Made by a program: the position numbers and the translations under genes
In this document: piece by piece, positions 1-12,128 of the stretch
Numbering within the stretch: the stretch's first letter is position 1
Layout of the letters: every line of letters begins with the position of its first letter
The notes under the pieces: generated by a model
Databases searched by the model: none
Seen by the model: only the letters and a program-made list of their open reading frames with translations
Told to the model about the DNA's origin: nothing
NCBI GenBank assembly: GCA_037042185.1
Contig: JAXQJY010000027.1
Coordinates: forward strand, 1,302,001-1,366,000
From: Sordariomycetes sp. S80-01Y
Taxonomy: Eukaryota; Ascomycota; Sordariomycetes
Direction of reading: 5' to 3'
DNA: 64,000 nucleotides

Positions 1-235
1 CCTTCTCAGTTCCATTGGGCACCCCCGTCACGTAGGTCGGAATCTGGCTCAAGCTCGTGCCATCCTTCTCCAGCCCCTCGCCTGTCCAACATGTGAGCTT
101 TCACGCCAATTGCGCCTCGGAAAGACCAGACAACGCACCCATCTGCTTGAGAAACTCTTGGACATGGTTATTCAAGTCGGCGTCGGTGAAGTCGAATTGC
201 GAAACGACGCTGCTGGTTTCGTCGGCGAGCGCCAT
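1..235 (-). CDS. Glucokinase/hexokinase, N-terminal part, cut by window edge
   Basis: Phosphorylates glucose at C6 with ATP at the entry to glycolysis, in the cytosol. Only the first roughly 57 residues are inside the window. Exon 1 runs 235 to 139 (start MALADETSS), a 57 bp GT-AG intron covers 138-82, and exon 2 starts at 81 and leaves the window. The spliced junction reads EFLKQM-GEG, and the following segment SLSQIPTYVTG-VPNGTEK is the conserved stretch just before the phosphate-binding loop of fungal glucokinases. The ATP and sugar sites lie outside the window. The N-terminal wording (SQIPTYVT, NGTEK) favours glucokinase over the classical hexokinase, but with so little sequence the subtype is an inference. 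Confidence 0.8.
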
Positions 236-3200
236 GTTTGCGAAAGCGCTGGAGGTGGGCGGGCTCGTCGGGAACGGTGCAGGATTGGCGCAGACAAGCG
301 TCGAGACGTCAACGTCGATATTAGGAGGCGGCGAGACGGAGGACCGGCCGGAGGAGAAAAAAGAAGAAGGCGACGAGGGAATAAGAAAGGGATGTCGGAC
401 GAGGTGCTCCTTGGCGTCGTGGAGCAGGAGCTGGGCAAGCTATAGCAGTTCTGTCAGTGACGGCTGGTGCTTGCAGGGATCTGAGGTGATGGCGCATCGC
501 GCGCATCATGGTGGGCTAGCAGGTGCTTCTCGGCCATCTGGGGCCCATGCGGGGAGAGTTTCGCCGAGCGCCAAGAAATATAACGTTCTGCCAGCCAAAG
601 CCAATTGAGGATGGCACACGACTCCGGCAGGGCCGACCGCAGTGGACGGCTCTCGCATGGTATGCAATGATGTTTGCGGGACAGGACAGCAGGTTTAGAG
701 AGAGGCTCACCGATACAGCAACGAGGAAGGCTAGGAGTGGGAGCACGCTGCACGCCCAGGTCCAGCTTGGTGATGCTCGTCGCGGCTTGACGTCTGGGTG
801 GGACTCGATACCAGCGTCCTGCTGGCGCTCGAAGAACCACACTATGGTGACGTCGGTGTCTACCGTCGTCGACAGTGGACGACGATAGGTGTCCGGTGGC
901 GGCTACGGGAGAGTATGAGCTGGTCCGGTCAGGAAGGTGATCCGTCAACGGTTAACGGGACGTGTGATGAGCGGTTGGCCGTGGAATTGAACGACCTGAA
1001 GCAGGAGGGTTGCGGCTGCAGGTGTTCGCTGTCCCGAGACGCCGATCGCAAATTGTGGTGCAGGACCTTTCAGGTAAGGTAGCTGGCTACTGTACGCTGA
1101 AGATGCCTCCTAAAAATACGACGTTTTTGCTCAAGGGAAGCGCGCATAGATGGTCAAGTAGCCCAGTTGCATCACAGTGCTGATGGTGAAAGCGGTCAAG
1201 GTGTTGGAGATAGAAGGGAGCATCGCTAAAGTCTTGTTTCTGCGCGACTACCTACAGGACAGTGCAGGACCGGGAGCGGCTATTGAGGTTCCTTGCCTCG
1301 TGACCACTGCGCACCACAGCAACTTCACACTTTCACAGAAGCTTTCTGTGCGGGGAGGGCCCCTTTTGACAGCGACATTAATCTATGAACTCAATACTCG
1401 TAACAATGGCTTTGCATTGTCTCCGTCTGGAGTTCGGAACCTCGATGACGAAACTCGTGAGGCTATGGACCAGGTCCCAGCCGGAGACGGTCCGACTCGC
1501 CGCATAGGCCAAATTGCCTGCAACTTGCTCGTAAAACCCTCAAAAATCGCGTTTCATCGTTCATGGATCCGAGATTCCCTCGATCTCTTCTCATTGCAAG
1601 ATCTGTCGTTGGACTGTTGGAGCCCACGGGCGGCAGATTGCTGAACGAGGAGCTTTGTCTCCGCACATCCAGGTTTCCCCCACTAGCTTTTTTGAGGAAA
1701 GCGGTCGGAGCAGCCTTGGGTGACCGAACAACTGTCTTTTGCATGGAGTCCTCCGTGTCAAAGGAGACAATGGACGGCCTTCCAAGATTTGGAGTACCCA
1801 GCTTCGAGCTCAATAGAGCAGACACCGTCGTCTGAAACATAGAGTACCATGTAGCCATCCAGCCTGAAGCAGTATCCGGAGCCGCAAACTTAGAGCTAGT
1901 ATCTTCCCAACATGTAACAGAAGCTCTACCAAACTACACCTTAGATCACGTCGTCGCGGCTCCAAATAGACACTCATGGAATTGGCAAAGCCACACCTCG
2001 AGAAGTTCTGCAACAGCCAATGTCGATGCATGACCCCCGATGCGGCTGAGAAGCCATCCAAATTCCAAGTGGCGGGCTGGGCACCTCAGCTGGAGAACCC
2101 CACCGCATCGTGGCGTCAGTCCAGGTTACGCCATACCGTGTTGCTAAAAACGTGGGCGCTAACACGATCTGATCCAACCAGCACTGCCATCGATGACCGA
2201 ACGCCAGGACATCCGAATCTACCAATGCACAGGGCCAAGGACACAATCAAGGCGCTGATAGGGTCAATGGTCTGTGCAACCACGGGGAGGCTCGCGTCGT
2301 CCGCTTTGTCGTCTGCGCCCCCCTCAGCAGGTGGCGCGCAGACACTGGAATCATGGTAAAAGAGCTGCGTTGACTACAAGAATTCAGGACGATTGAGGCA
2401 TCATGGATGTCTTTGGGAAGTGCCAGAATTAAGACGGTACGTTGCTGGACGACAAGAATTTGCAAAACAGACCGCTGTTCAATCACAAAGTATTCCGTTG
2501 CTTACGTGTGTCGCCAGATTGCGCTGAAGTCCTGCGCTCCACCTGCAAAGTCCTACACTGAGCACGGAGTCCTGGGCGCATCGGACATCAAGCCACAGCC
2601 GTCACTCGACCTGTGGGCGAAAGGGACCTTGTACAATGTGAGGCGAATCCCTCGACAGGCTGGTAGTCCATGGCACATGTGGTTGTGGAAAGATTTATCA
2701 GAGGACATAAAGATTCTAGATGAAGTAGGAAAGCATGGAGCGCCGTTAAGGCGATATTCTGCTTGCTGACCGTCATTTCCGCGAAGCTGATGTTGCGTCT
2801 TCAGCCTTACCACAGCACTGCCAGGGCCCTTGGAATGCGTCGCTGTGATTGGACCTGGCTTCCGCCATGCTGCCCCTCGATCTCCATCTTCAAGAGTCTC
2901 AAAAGGTCAAAGCCTCAGCGCCGTGGCAGGACACGAGCGGACTAAGAACAGAACCATCGTCTCCCGCCTTCGCCATTCGCCGCCCGCCATTCAACCGCTT
3001 GTGTACACGAAAACGACTTCAAGCCCTTTCCCAAGCTTCAAGACGGAACACGAAACAGGCACAAGGTCCTTGATCCATCAACCACCGACCGCGAGTCCCA
3101 CGCACGGCACAGCACCAGAGTGCATGCCACTTTGACACAGCAGACTTGCAACTTAAAGACAAAGATAGGTCTCGGGAACCTTGGACGGTCTCAAGGGTTG

Positions 3201-3492
3201 CATCTCGGACCCACTGCGACAGCTAAATGCTGACCTGAAGCGGCCTCGGATTCTTGGGCACTGAAAGCGACCTGAGTCTCTCTGCCCGCTCGGCGCTGCA
3301 GCAGCACCTGTCGCGGTACCAGACACCCCCGCTATCTCGCTCCTCTGTACCTTAGGACGTCCACCATCCCGGCATCCTCGCTCACCTCCCGCAGCCGCTC
3401 CAGCCCCATTAGGAGTCTGGTCCTTTGCTTCGCCTTCTTTAACCTCCTTCCCTCCTCTTCTTCCCCCCCTCCCCCCTTCTCCTCCGTTCCCT
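236..3492. other. Gene-poor 3.2 kb stretch
   Basis: Divergent region between the glucokinase and the Hsp70-like gene. Scattered open frames (for example 1180-1644 plus and 1976-2359 plus) show no family motif, no clear splice architecture and heavy overlap with frames on the other strand. I see no tRNA and no transposon protein. The last 150 bases before 3493 are pyrimidine-rich (runs of CT and CCTCC), typical of a fungal core promoter. Confidence 0.5.
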
Positions 3493-5923
3493 ATGAGCTC
3501 TATGAACTCGCGCTTCAAAAGCTTTGGCTTTGGGAAACGCAAATCTGCTGCAAGCATCCAGAACCCCGTCGACGCACAAGGCAATCTTCAGACCAGCCAG
3601 ACCCCGCCTCCCGGTCAGCCTCAGAATCAGCACCTCATCCCGGGTCAGACGCCTCCCCTCGGCGCCTCTGCCTCCTCTACCAGCCTCCCGATGAACCACC
3701 CGGGTCCTGGAAACCGCCCACCGAGCTACAACGCAGGCTATCCTCCCGGGCCCCCTCCCGGTGCTCCTGGTGATCGCGCGAGCCCGCTCGGCCAGGGCCA
3801 GTTACAGAACCGGACGCCGCCTACGCAGGTGGTGGGAGGCCCCCCGCCCATCAACACCGGCGCCCCTGTCGGCTACCCTCCTCAAAACATGAATCCCATG
3901 GGCGGTCCCCCTCCGATGGGAGGTCCTCCTCCTGGAGGGCAACCAGGCTTCGGTGGTCAGGCTGGATACCCGCCGGGTGCCCCTCCTCCGCCCGGAGGTC
4001 CCATCGCCCAGGCCTTCCAGCGTGGAAACCCAGCAGCCGAAGTCGAGGGCGCTAGTAAGAGCAAGGCGCAATTGATTGTTGGTATTGATTTTGTGAGTAC
4101 GGAACCGAAATGGGTGTAACTGTCGCTGACCTTGGCAAAGGGTACCACGTTTTCCGGTGTCGCATTCGCCTTTGCGACCAACAACGAGGCGAAGGAAGAT
4201 ATCATTACCGAATGGCCTGGGGCTGGCTCGTACACGAAGCAAAAGGTAAAGAAAACCAAAGCCCTAAGCTGGATCGAGGAGGCTAAACATGGACTCGATA
4301 GATTCCAACCGTTCTCTATTACGATCAGTACCAGAAGGTCGTGGGATGGGGGCCCGACATTTCAGACGCTCTCGCGCCGACTGGCTACCCCAAGCCCGGT
4401 GTTCAGAAAGTCGAGTGGTTCAAGCTGCAACTCATGCTCAGCGGCAACACATACATCGACCCTATCAACCTACCCCCGCTGCCCCCCGGCAAGTCTGAGA
4501 TCGATGTCGCCGCCGACTACCTCTTCAAATTGCGCCAGGCTATGCGCTCAGCGCTGCAGAAGACTCTTGGTGAGGTTTTCAACCGCGAGGAGCGCAACAT
4601 TCGTTACTACCTGACGGTGCCTGCTATCTGGAACGACGCTGGAAAGGCCGCCACCCGTGCGGCTGCCATCCAAGCCGGCTTCCTGCGAGACGAGAACGAC
4701 AACCGCCTGACCCTGATTTCCGAGCCCGAAGCCGCGGCCATGTTCTGTGCCAAGAGCGGCATTCTGAACATCAAGGTCCATGATGCGGTGCTAATTGTGG
4801 ATTGTGGTGGCGGTACCGTGGATTTGATCGCCTACGAAGTAGAAGACGAGAACCCCTTCACCGTGGCCGAATGTACGGCCGGTTCTGGCGACTCTTGCGG
4901 CTCCACAGCCCTAAACCGCAACTTCAGCAACATTCTGAGGACAAAGATCCGTAAGATGAAGCTACCTGATGGATCCAAGACTGCTGGCCGCGTCTACGCC
5001 AAGTGTATCATGGACTTCGAGAACCGCATCAAGGCCGATTTCAGGAACAACGGCCAGAAGTGGGCTGTCGACGTTGGTATCGAGGCTGAGTTCCCCGAGG
5101 CTGGCATTGAAGAGGGTTACATGACCTTCACCAACGAGGAAATCCTGCAGTGCTTCGAGCCGGTCGTCAACCGTATCCTCGAGCTGGTGCGCAACCAGAT
5201 CATCGCTATTCAGGCCCAGAACAGAACGCTGCAGAACATCTTGGTTGTTGGTGGTTTCGGTGCTTCCGAGTACCTCTTCCAGCAGATCAAGCTCCACGTG
5301 CCTCCTCAGTTCCAGTCCAAGGTCGTGCGGCCTATGGACGCCGTAGCTGCCATCGTTAAAGGTGCCGTCACTTCGGGTATCTCTGAGCGTATCGTCACCC
5401 ATCGTGTTGCTCGTCGACACTACCTCATGGCCACCCTTCAGCCATTCAAGGAGGGTTATCACCCCGAGGCCTACCGCGTGCCGTCTCTAGATGGCAAGGA
5501 TAGGTGCAAGTTCACCCGGCAGATCTTCGTGCAAAAGGGTCAAAGAGTGAAGAACGGCGAACCTGTCAAGGTTTCTTTCTTCCGACAGGTCGCTCCCGGC
5601 GCTACTCTCATGTACGAGGATGTGCTGTACGCTTGCGACGACGACGTTTGCCCCGAGTACACTAAGGATCCTCGTAAGTCTAACTACGCATGATGCAAAG
5701 TGTCAGGTGCTAATGAGAAGCAGGAATCAAAGAAGTCGTCACGCTGACCTCCGACTTGTCGCGCAAGAACCTCGAGAAGGACTTTGAGCGCATGGACACG
5801 CCCCAAGGCACCTTCTACCGTGTCTACTTTGACATCTATCTGACGCTGGACGGCTCCGAGTTCAGCGCCGAGCTGGTCTGTCAAGGAGAGGTTATGGGTC
5901 GCTGCCGCGCGCGCTTCAGGTAA
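3493..5923 (+). CDS. Hsp70/actin-fold ATPase with proline-rich N-terminal tail
   Basis: Four exons: 3493-4092, 4141-4245, 4302-5673 and 5724-5923, giving 758 residues; introns are 48, 56 and 50 bp. Residues 1-190 are disordered and rich in P, G and Q with many PPPG repeats. The nucleotide-binding fold follows: phosphate-1 loop VGIDFGTTFSGVAFA (interrupted by intron 1 after VGIDF), phosphate-2 loop IVDCGGGTVDL near residue 402, and an adenosine motif VVGGFGASEYL near residue 550. This matches the large HSPA12-like family of fungal actin-like ATPase domain proteins, which usually lack a canonical substrate-binding domain. The biological role is unknown. The family call rests on motifs; cytosolic location is inferred from the absence of a signal peptide. 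Confidence 0.85.
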
Positions 5924-7163
5924 AGTCCTCAGGATTCGGTTTCAACAATGGGGACGATACAGGCGTTGGTGCACAGCGGCTTCGCAAAAGAAGCACATTT
6001 TCTCTCTGGTTCAAGATATCCATTATACATACTATACATTGCAAGGCGGGTGAGGGCCGAAGACTAGCTGTTTGAGGCGAGGAGGATACATAAGCGGCAG
6101 AAGACGGCACAGCTAAGTGGTGCCCTGACGCTGTCCGAGTAGAGGGCAATCTTGGATGGGTCTTTGACTGAATGGAGGGAGGAGGAGAGGTAAAATCACG
6201 CGGACACGCAAGTATGTAGACCACTTCCGTTAGCATTGGTACCCTTGCCAAGCGACTGTTGGGAGTCGCTTGTGGATGTGGGTTGTGGGAATACATGAGT
6301 TATGATTCAACCTCCCGCGCACGCATTTCGCCCACCAGTATTGCCAGCTACGTAGGGCCGTACATCACGTCCAGATCATTAAAAGTCTCCAATCAGTACT
6401 ATGTCTCGATACTATGTTCGACCACGGGCTGTGCGCCCTCCGTTGCTGGTTTGTCAGAGTCGGTGAAGCGTGTCCGGGGACAGCCGAGCCGTCAAGCGCC
6501 CACTTCCCTGTTCAGGGCCTGTCTTCTCCATCACGACCCTTGTATGCCAACCAATAGCTCCTGCGTCATAGCATCATCCCAAGCCCGGCCTCATCCAATG
6601 CTTCACGACGGAAGGAGGATACCTAACAAGCATGGCCCAACCCAGCTTCGCGGGAGGCCGTTCTCCTCAGTCTGGTCTCCTCTCCATCAACTTCTCGCTT
6701 CTCTTCATCGCTACCTTCGAAACCACCGCCCTTTCCGTCCCTCTGAAATCTACTCTTCCGTATTCTTAAGAGAGCAGCCTTATCGTTCGTCCAGCTGTCG
6801 TCGTTCTTTTCAAGACAGATCCTACCTTGCTAAACTGAGCTGGCTCCGCTCACGCCTTGCTTTCCGACTTGCTGGGCATCAGATTGAATTGATCGAACAA
6901 TATCGCCAGCTCTGCTAATTCGCAACGAGCGGCTCTACTATCGACGGCTTTGCTCGCTCGGTAGTTCTCAGCCTGCTCTTTGTCTCAGCAGAGTAACAAG
7001 AGTGTTGTGCATGGTCAGTTGCGCGCTCGCCGCACCAGCACAGTCCATTCAGCAGCTCGTCTCCGGACCTTGACCTGGATCTTTTCTTCAGCCGAAGGAC
7101 GGACGTTGGCCTAAAGGCGGTACCGTGGATATGCGAACCGACAAATACTCTAGTAGTGTTGCG
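5924..7163. other. Intergenic 1.2 kb, no gene seen
   Basis: 3' flank of the Hsp70-like gene and leader of the thaumatin-like gene. A plus-strand open frame at 6259-6918 has no recognisable motif and an amino-acid mix typical of non-coding DNA (many S, R, H, C), so I do not call it. Confidence 0.5.
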
Positions 7164-8407
7164 ATGCACAGGCTCTATCTATTACTGGCAGCTTCTTCTT
7201 TGCTTGGACCGGCGTCGGCAACGCTCAAGACGCGACATTTCACTTTTGGAGAGGAATGGCAGCGCCAGTTTATAAGCCTTTCTAAGGCTCCCATAGCCGC
7301 CAAGCTGGGACCTCCCGATGACGATGCGGAGCACATCCCTATTCACATCACCAATCAATGCGAGGACGCTATATGGCCAGGCATCGCAACGCAGTCGGGT
7401 ACGGGACCTGGCGTTGGAGGATTTGAGCTAGAATCAGGGGGCACGTCAGATTTGAAGGTATCGCCAGATTGGCAAGGTCGTATATGGGGCAGGACGAATT
7501 GTACCGTGAGCGGTGACTCTGCTTCGTGTGAGACGGGGGATTGTTTTGGCAAGATGAACTGCGAATTCAGTGTAAGTGGCCTTAAACCCCACCTAAGGCT
7601 ATCAAGTAACAGCAGAAGGGAGCAACACCGGCGACGCTGGCCGAGTTCAACCTCGCTGGAGGTGTAGACGGCACGCAGACCTTTTACGATATCTCCCTCG
7701 TCGACGGATATAATCTGCCCATTTCCATCAACTACGTCCCGGCCAAGAACACAACTTTCATTCCTCCAAACCTGACCAACGCCGCGTGTATCGCCACGCC
7801 AGGGTGGCTCTTCACACCGAACCAAACAGGCACAGTCTACTCGAACTCCTCCTACCCAATCCCTTGGGAGCTGTACGAGACAAATGATAGCGTCCGCGAC
7901 TGGTGTCCCTGGCCATACCTCGCCTTTCCACCCACGAAGCCTGGTGACGGTATTTTCCCCTATCCCGATGACAATATCCGCCGTCCAGCCTTTGCCCCCT
8001 GCAACAGCGCCTGCGCAGCCTCTGGCAATGACAAAGATTGCTGCGTGGGCAAGTACCACAACCCGAAGGTCTGCAAACCGAGCCGGTACAGCATGGCTGC
8101 GAAAGCTATCTGCCCCGACGCCTACAGCTTCGCGTTTGACGATCAGAAGAGCACCTTCATTGTGCCTAAGGGTGGCGGCTGGGAGGTTGTCCTATGTCCA
8201 GAGGGACGGTCGACTAATATTCTAAGACAGCTAGGGGCGGAAATGTTCGAATTGGCGGCAGAGGGTAAACTGAGCGCGAACAGTATGTTGCAACTCCGGA
8301 ATACCACGTATATCAACATGGACAAAGGGGCTGCAACGGCACTCAAGCCGTTGTGGGGGTTGTTGTTGGCTATGCTGCCCCTGAGTGTCTGGTTGCCTGA
8401 GATTTGA
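7164..8407 (+). CDS. Secreted thaumatin-like protein with hydrophobic C-terminal tail
   Basis: Two exons, 7164-7571 and 7616-8407 (44 bp phase-0 intron), 399 residues. I chose the ATG at 7164 rather than an in-frame one at 7125 because MHRLYLLLAASSLLGPASA is then a clean signal peptide. The mature protein begins a thaumatin fold near residue 58 (HITNQCEDAIWPGI) and continues through GRTNC, GDCFGKMNC, ATLAEFNL, FYDISLVDGYN and a Cys-rich stretch (CNSAC...DCC...C). Fungal thaumatin-like proteins are extracellular; some bind or cleave beta-glucans. The last 18 residues are hydrophobic (LWGLLLAMLPLSVW), suggesting a GPI anchor signal or a membrane tail, which is not usual for plain thaumatins. 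Confidence 0.85.
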
Positions 8408-8667
8408 CCGCAGGGCTGGGAAGAGCCAGAACGGAAGACAACGAACGACATGTGATTGACGATGCCCAGCGTAGCGGCGGCGTTTGGAAGCTTTCCTAGA
8501 ATTTCAATACCCCTTCTTTGAATAACACCCTAAATCAAATGCTTTCGTATCTAGCGTGCTGCACATGCTCTATCGCAGAATATCTCAAGTTAGAAATCCA
8601 CCAACGCCTGTCTTTCATGTCCCTTCCCATGAGAGGATTATGTCTGCTCTCCTGATGCTCAGATCGC

Positions 8668-9570
8668 TCACCTCTTCTTCTCCCTCTTCCGCCTCTCGAA
8701 CTCTGCTCGCTCTTCCTCATCACTCCCACTAAACTCTGCATCATCGTCTTCGTCCTCATCTGGCTCTACTTGAACCCCCTTGGACTGCTTTATCTCCGCC
8801 ACGTCGACGAAGTCTCCAGCGTTCTGGGAGGCGTACTCGTGCTGCCTTATCACGTCCCGCAGCTCCTGGTTGCTCGGGTCGACGAGGTTGTACGCCGTGA
8901 GGCCGCCCTTGTTCTTCACCCTGGGGTTGGAGCCGGCCTCGAGCATCATCTCGATCAGGGCGCGGCCGAAGGGTCGCTGCGCCGGGGGCTCCGAGTTGAG
9001 CCAGCGGATGGCGGAGTGCAGCGGCGTGTCGCCCTCGAGGCGGGTGACGGGGTCACACTCGAAGGAGGGCTGGTCGAGGAGCATGTCTATGATTTCGTCT
9101 GAGGGGGTCGCATTGTCAGTCCTGATCGCGCACAGTGCTGCCTGTCCCTGCGCTGCGCTGGCTAGCCCTCGCTGCGCTCGTGCGTCGGTGTTCACTTCAA
9201 CCCTTCGGCACGAGCAGGGCGGCTGTGGTGTATGAGGAGGCACGAGCGGAGGGGGCTTGGCCAGAGCAGCCTACGGGGAGAATTCGGGGGTTGGTCTCGT
9301 ACAGTTTCCGCGCAGGGCTGCTTCGTGGTAGAGGTGGTTGCCCATCACGGTTGTGGTCTGGTTGAGGAGTTTGGCGATCTCCTCGTCGGGGAGCGGCGCG
9401 AGGATCTCGGTGAGGAGGTCGGTATTGTTGCCGCGGCAGGCCGCGATGAGCTGCTCTTTGATGGAGGCGCCCTGTTTCGTCGCGGGACGGGTCAGCTTGT
9501 CTGGTCTTGTCTCGTCTGCGCGCGCACTGCTCGGGAAGGGGCTGCTTACATCGTGTTCTTCGTCGCCCAT
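8668..9570 (-). CDS. Small ankyrin-repeat protein
   Basis: Three exons on the minus strand: 9570-9550 (21 bp), 9471-9303 and 9098-8668, giving 206 residues. Intron 1 is 9549-9472, intron 2 is 9302-9099 (204 bp, long for this window). Splicing at intron 2 restores the ankyrin phrase LYHEAALRGN-YEIIDMLLDQ, the main support for the model. Ankyrin-like helices occupy residues 8-140 (GDTPLHSAIRWLN, ALIEMMLEAGSNPRVKNKGG). The tail is acidic then basic (DEDEDDDAEF, ERRKREKKR), a possible nuclear signal. From memory it resembles the yeast YGL242C family, whose function is unknown; that link is not certain. Confidence 0.8.
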
Positions 9571-10602
9571 GTTGGAGGTTCGTGGAGTGTGGGGGGCGGG
9601 GACTCGGAATGGAAGGATGGGGGGAGGGAAGGGAAGTAAAGGATAGAAGATGTCAGACTGGAAGGTGTCGCGACGTTGGATGTTGGATCTGCGGCGGTGG
9701 CGTGGCAGTGAGGGGCGTGGTGTGAGTGGAGGGGTCGAAACGCGTTTCTGGCGTGGGACTTAGCTTAGTTCACGACGTCAGCTCGAGCAGCGCATCATTA
9801 CTGGCATACCCGGTCTATGCGTCGGATCTGAAACAATCACATCGACCTGCAATATGCGCGAGGATAGAACGCCGCCTACTGTTCTTTGCCTCATACTACT
9901 CTGCGCTTCGGAAGACTTGGTAGCCGCTCGAACCGTCTTCTCGGTAAGGCAGTCTGGAAACCAGCTTTCAAGATTTGAAGACATACATATGACCTCCTTG
10001 AGCAGTCTCGCACAGATGACTAAAGTACATTCTTGATGAACAGACTGGGAATTCTCTACAAGATAGATTTCAGGAGTGATATAGCTTAGGTGGCTTCCCC
10101 ATACATCGCGCCACTGGATGGGCTCGTTGCTATCCCTAGGAGCAGTCTGTTCTGTGCCTTTGTCTTGGCTGTACTTTGACCCGAGCTGGAGGTTGCGGCG
10201 TAGGATGAAAACAATTGAAAAAAGAACCAATTACCTAAAGTACAGCTCATACGTTGTTTTCTGGGAAGAAGGTGATCCGGCGGTTACGAGGGGAACTCGG
10301 ATACCAGCGTTGCCAAAAGTGGTCGGCCAGCGGTAAATTCATGTAGGACTAACAAATGCTCTGCCCACTAACAGCGGCTCGCCAGGCTTTCTTGAATGTT
10401 CGAAAACCCCCCGTGCCGTTACACAGGCAATTTTATTCATCCCAATTCTTCATATCTTCATGAGCCCCATCTTATTGTGTAACACTTGTTCCTGAGGTGC
10501 TCAAAGGCTCTTTGATTGTACCCCAGTGTCTAATGGGCATTCGTTCCCCTACGACTGTTGATCAATTTGGGTGTTGGGTTTTTGTCGCATTCAAAGACGG
10601 CC
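9571..10602. other. Intergenic 1 kb, no gene seen
   Basis: Divergent spacer between the ankyrin gene and the small family protein. The only open frames are short, overlap on both strands and lack motifs. Confidence 0.45.
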
Positions 10603-11133
10603 ATGGCAGAGTTGGTTGCTGTGGGTTTGCACCATCGGGATCACTTCTCCCAAGGTAGCGCCAGACGGACTTTTGGATACGAGGCCTTCCACTGGGCCAT
10701 AGTTGTCATCCCCGAGGGGGACCATGAGCGAGGCTGTCAGTCCTTCGATGCCACCGACACATCCGACATCGATCCCACCACGTTCCGAATGACAAACCCT
10801 ACAATGGACTGGTGGTTTCGCGTAGAGGAAGATGTTGACCCTGCCCTTCACCTTAAACTGCTCGTGCGCATCGTCATCGGCCGGGTGCCGGACGGGGTGT
10901 CGAGCATCGAGCTTCGGGACTTTTTGGCGAAGGTTCCCCTGCCTGTGAAGAACACGCATCCTCAGCAGAGCTGCGTGACGTGGGCCGTGGACGCCATCCA
11001 TGCCCTGCAGAGGCAAGGCTGGGTACGGACATTTCAACTTGATCAGTTCAAGGATCGGGCAGTCTCATATGCCGATGAGAGAATGAGAGGTCCGGATTCG
11101 AGGGAGCCAAGCGTGGTGTTCTACGAGGTCTAG
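10603..11133 (+). CDS. Small uncharacterised fungal protein (DUF6914-like)
   Basis: Single exon, 176 residues from the ATG at 10603 (an in-frame ATG at 10558 would add 15 residues). Features: FHWAIVVIPEG, then WWFRVEEDV, a strand LLVRIVIGRVPDG, and SCVTWAVDAIHALQRQGW near the C-terminus. The order His-Trp near the N-terminus, an R-I-x-I-G-x-V strand in the middle and Cys-Val-x-Trp late is what I recall of a fungal family of unknown function (DUF6914); I cannot confirm this without a profile search. No signal peptide, no membrane segment. A Cys/His arrangement reminiscent of papain-like folds is conceivable but unproven. Confidence 0.6.
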   Translation: MAELVAVGLHHRDHFSQGSARRTFGYEAFHWAIVVIPEGDHERGCQSFDATDTSDIDPTTFRMTNPTMDWWFRVEEDVDPALHLKLLVRIVIGRVPDGVSSIELRDFLAKVPLPVKNTHPQQSCVTWAVDAIHALQRQGWVRTFQLDQFKDRAVSYADERMRGPDSREPSVVFYEV

Positions 11134-11483
11134 ACTTGAGGTTGAGCAATGCACTAAGAGCTTGTTTTATGTACTACTTTGTGTGTGCTAGAAACTAGGT
11201 CACCTTACCTTGCTCTCTCCTAGTATTCTGCTTATACTCAGAAGCAGGCGCTGATTGCGAGAACAGGCGTTGAGTAAGATCCATTAGTGCCTACAGCGGG
11301 GTGTTCCGAGGACTAGCGCCTAGACCTGCCGAGTTGGGGCGCCGGGTCGAGACAGGCGTCATGCGGTAAACTTTGAACCCCAGATCTCCAAAACGCAAAA
11401 AAAAAATCGAGCCTGTCCATCATCCACAACACCACCACGGCGATCGCTTGCAGTAGGCCTCGAGCCATCGCACAGCATCAAAG
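11134..11483. other. Short intergenic spacer
   Basis: 3' flank of the previous gene and promoter of RPC11. An A-rich run near 11397-11406 is the only simple-sequence feature. Confidence 0.45.
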
Positions 11484-11861
11484 ATGCTCCTCTGTATGGC
11501 TTCTGCTCCCTAACCTCCCATTCCCAGCTAATGTCCAGTCTGCCCCCACTGCGCAAACATCCTCACAGTGTCCCTCACCAACCAAGGGACCAACCGCCTC
11601 GAATGTCGCACGTGTCCCTTTGAACACCTCATCACCGACCCCGTCTTCTCAAGGAGGGCATACGAGCGCACGGAGAAGGATGACGTTTTCGGCGGACCGG
11701 GCGCGTGGGACAATGCACAGAAGGGACGGGTGCAGTGCCCCGCGGATGGGTGCGATGGCGACGAGGCGGCCTTCTTCCAGGTCCAGATTCGGAGTGCCGA
11801 TGAACCTATGACGAGTTTCTTCAAGTGCATGACCTGCGGGAACCGGTGGAGGGAGAATTGA
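11484..11861 (+). CDS. RPC11: RNA polymerase III subunit RPC11 (TFIIS-like zinc ribbon)
   Basis: RPC11 (yeast Rpc11/C11) gives Pol III its RNA-cleavage activity and helps termination and reinitiation on tRNA and 5S genes. Two exons: a 10 bp first exon 11484-11493 and 11539-11861, 110 residues, separated by a 45 bp intron. Splicing yields MLLF-CPHCAN; without the intron the N-terminal zinc ribbon would be broken. N-terminal ribbon: C-x2-C and C-x2-C (CPHC, CRTC). C-terminal TFIIS-type ribbon: CPADGC, CMTC, with the acidic hairpin in QIRSADEPMTSFFKC, whose Asp-Glu pair is catalytic in the family. DVFGGPGAWDNAQKGRVQCP is a typical linker. It converges on MED31 with a 267 bp gap. Confidence 0.95.
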
Positions 11862-12128
11862 TGGGCAGCGCGTGGTGGGCTACGAGGTAAAGCAGGGGTG
11901 AGGGTGAAGATGACGGGATTGATGTTGCCTTGTTTCGTTAGGATCGAGCAGGACGGCGGTGTTTGGCGTCGGCGTTGTCGGATTATTTGTCGAATTGATT
12001 ATTGAACCTGCCACGGCAGAGCCCTGCGCAGCGCTCCCCGTACTGTGACTCTGCAGCCTCATAGTCCTCATAAAGGCGCCCGTGATAGCCTCCTTGGTCG
12101 GAGTCGAGTGAAGTGCGCGGTCGGGTCT

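Noticed and set aside
1180-1644. 155-codon plus-strand frame
   Set aside because: No recognised motif or homology by eye and no splice signals; left as unannotated.
6259-6918. 220-codon plus-strand frame
   Set aside because: No motif, no splice support, composition like non-coding leader of the thaumatin-like gene.
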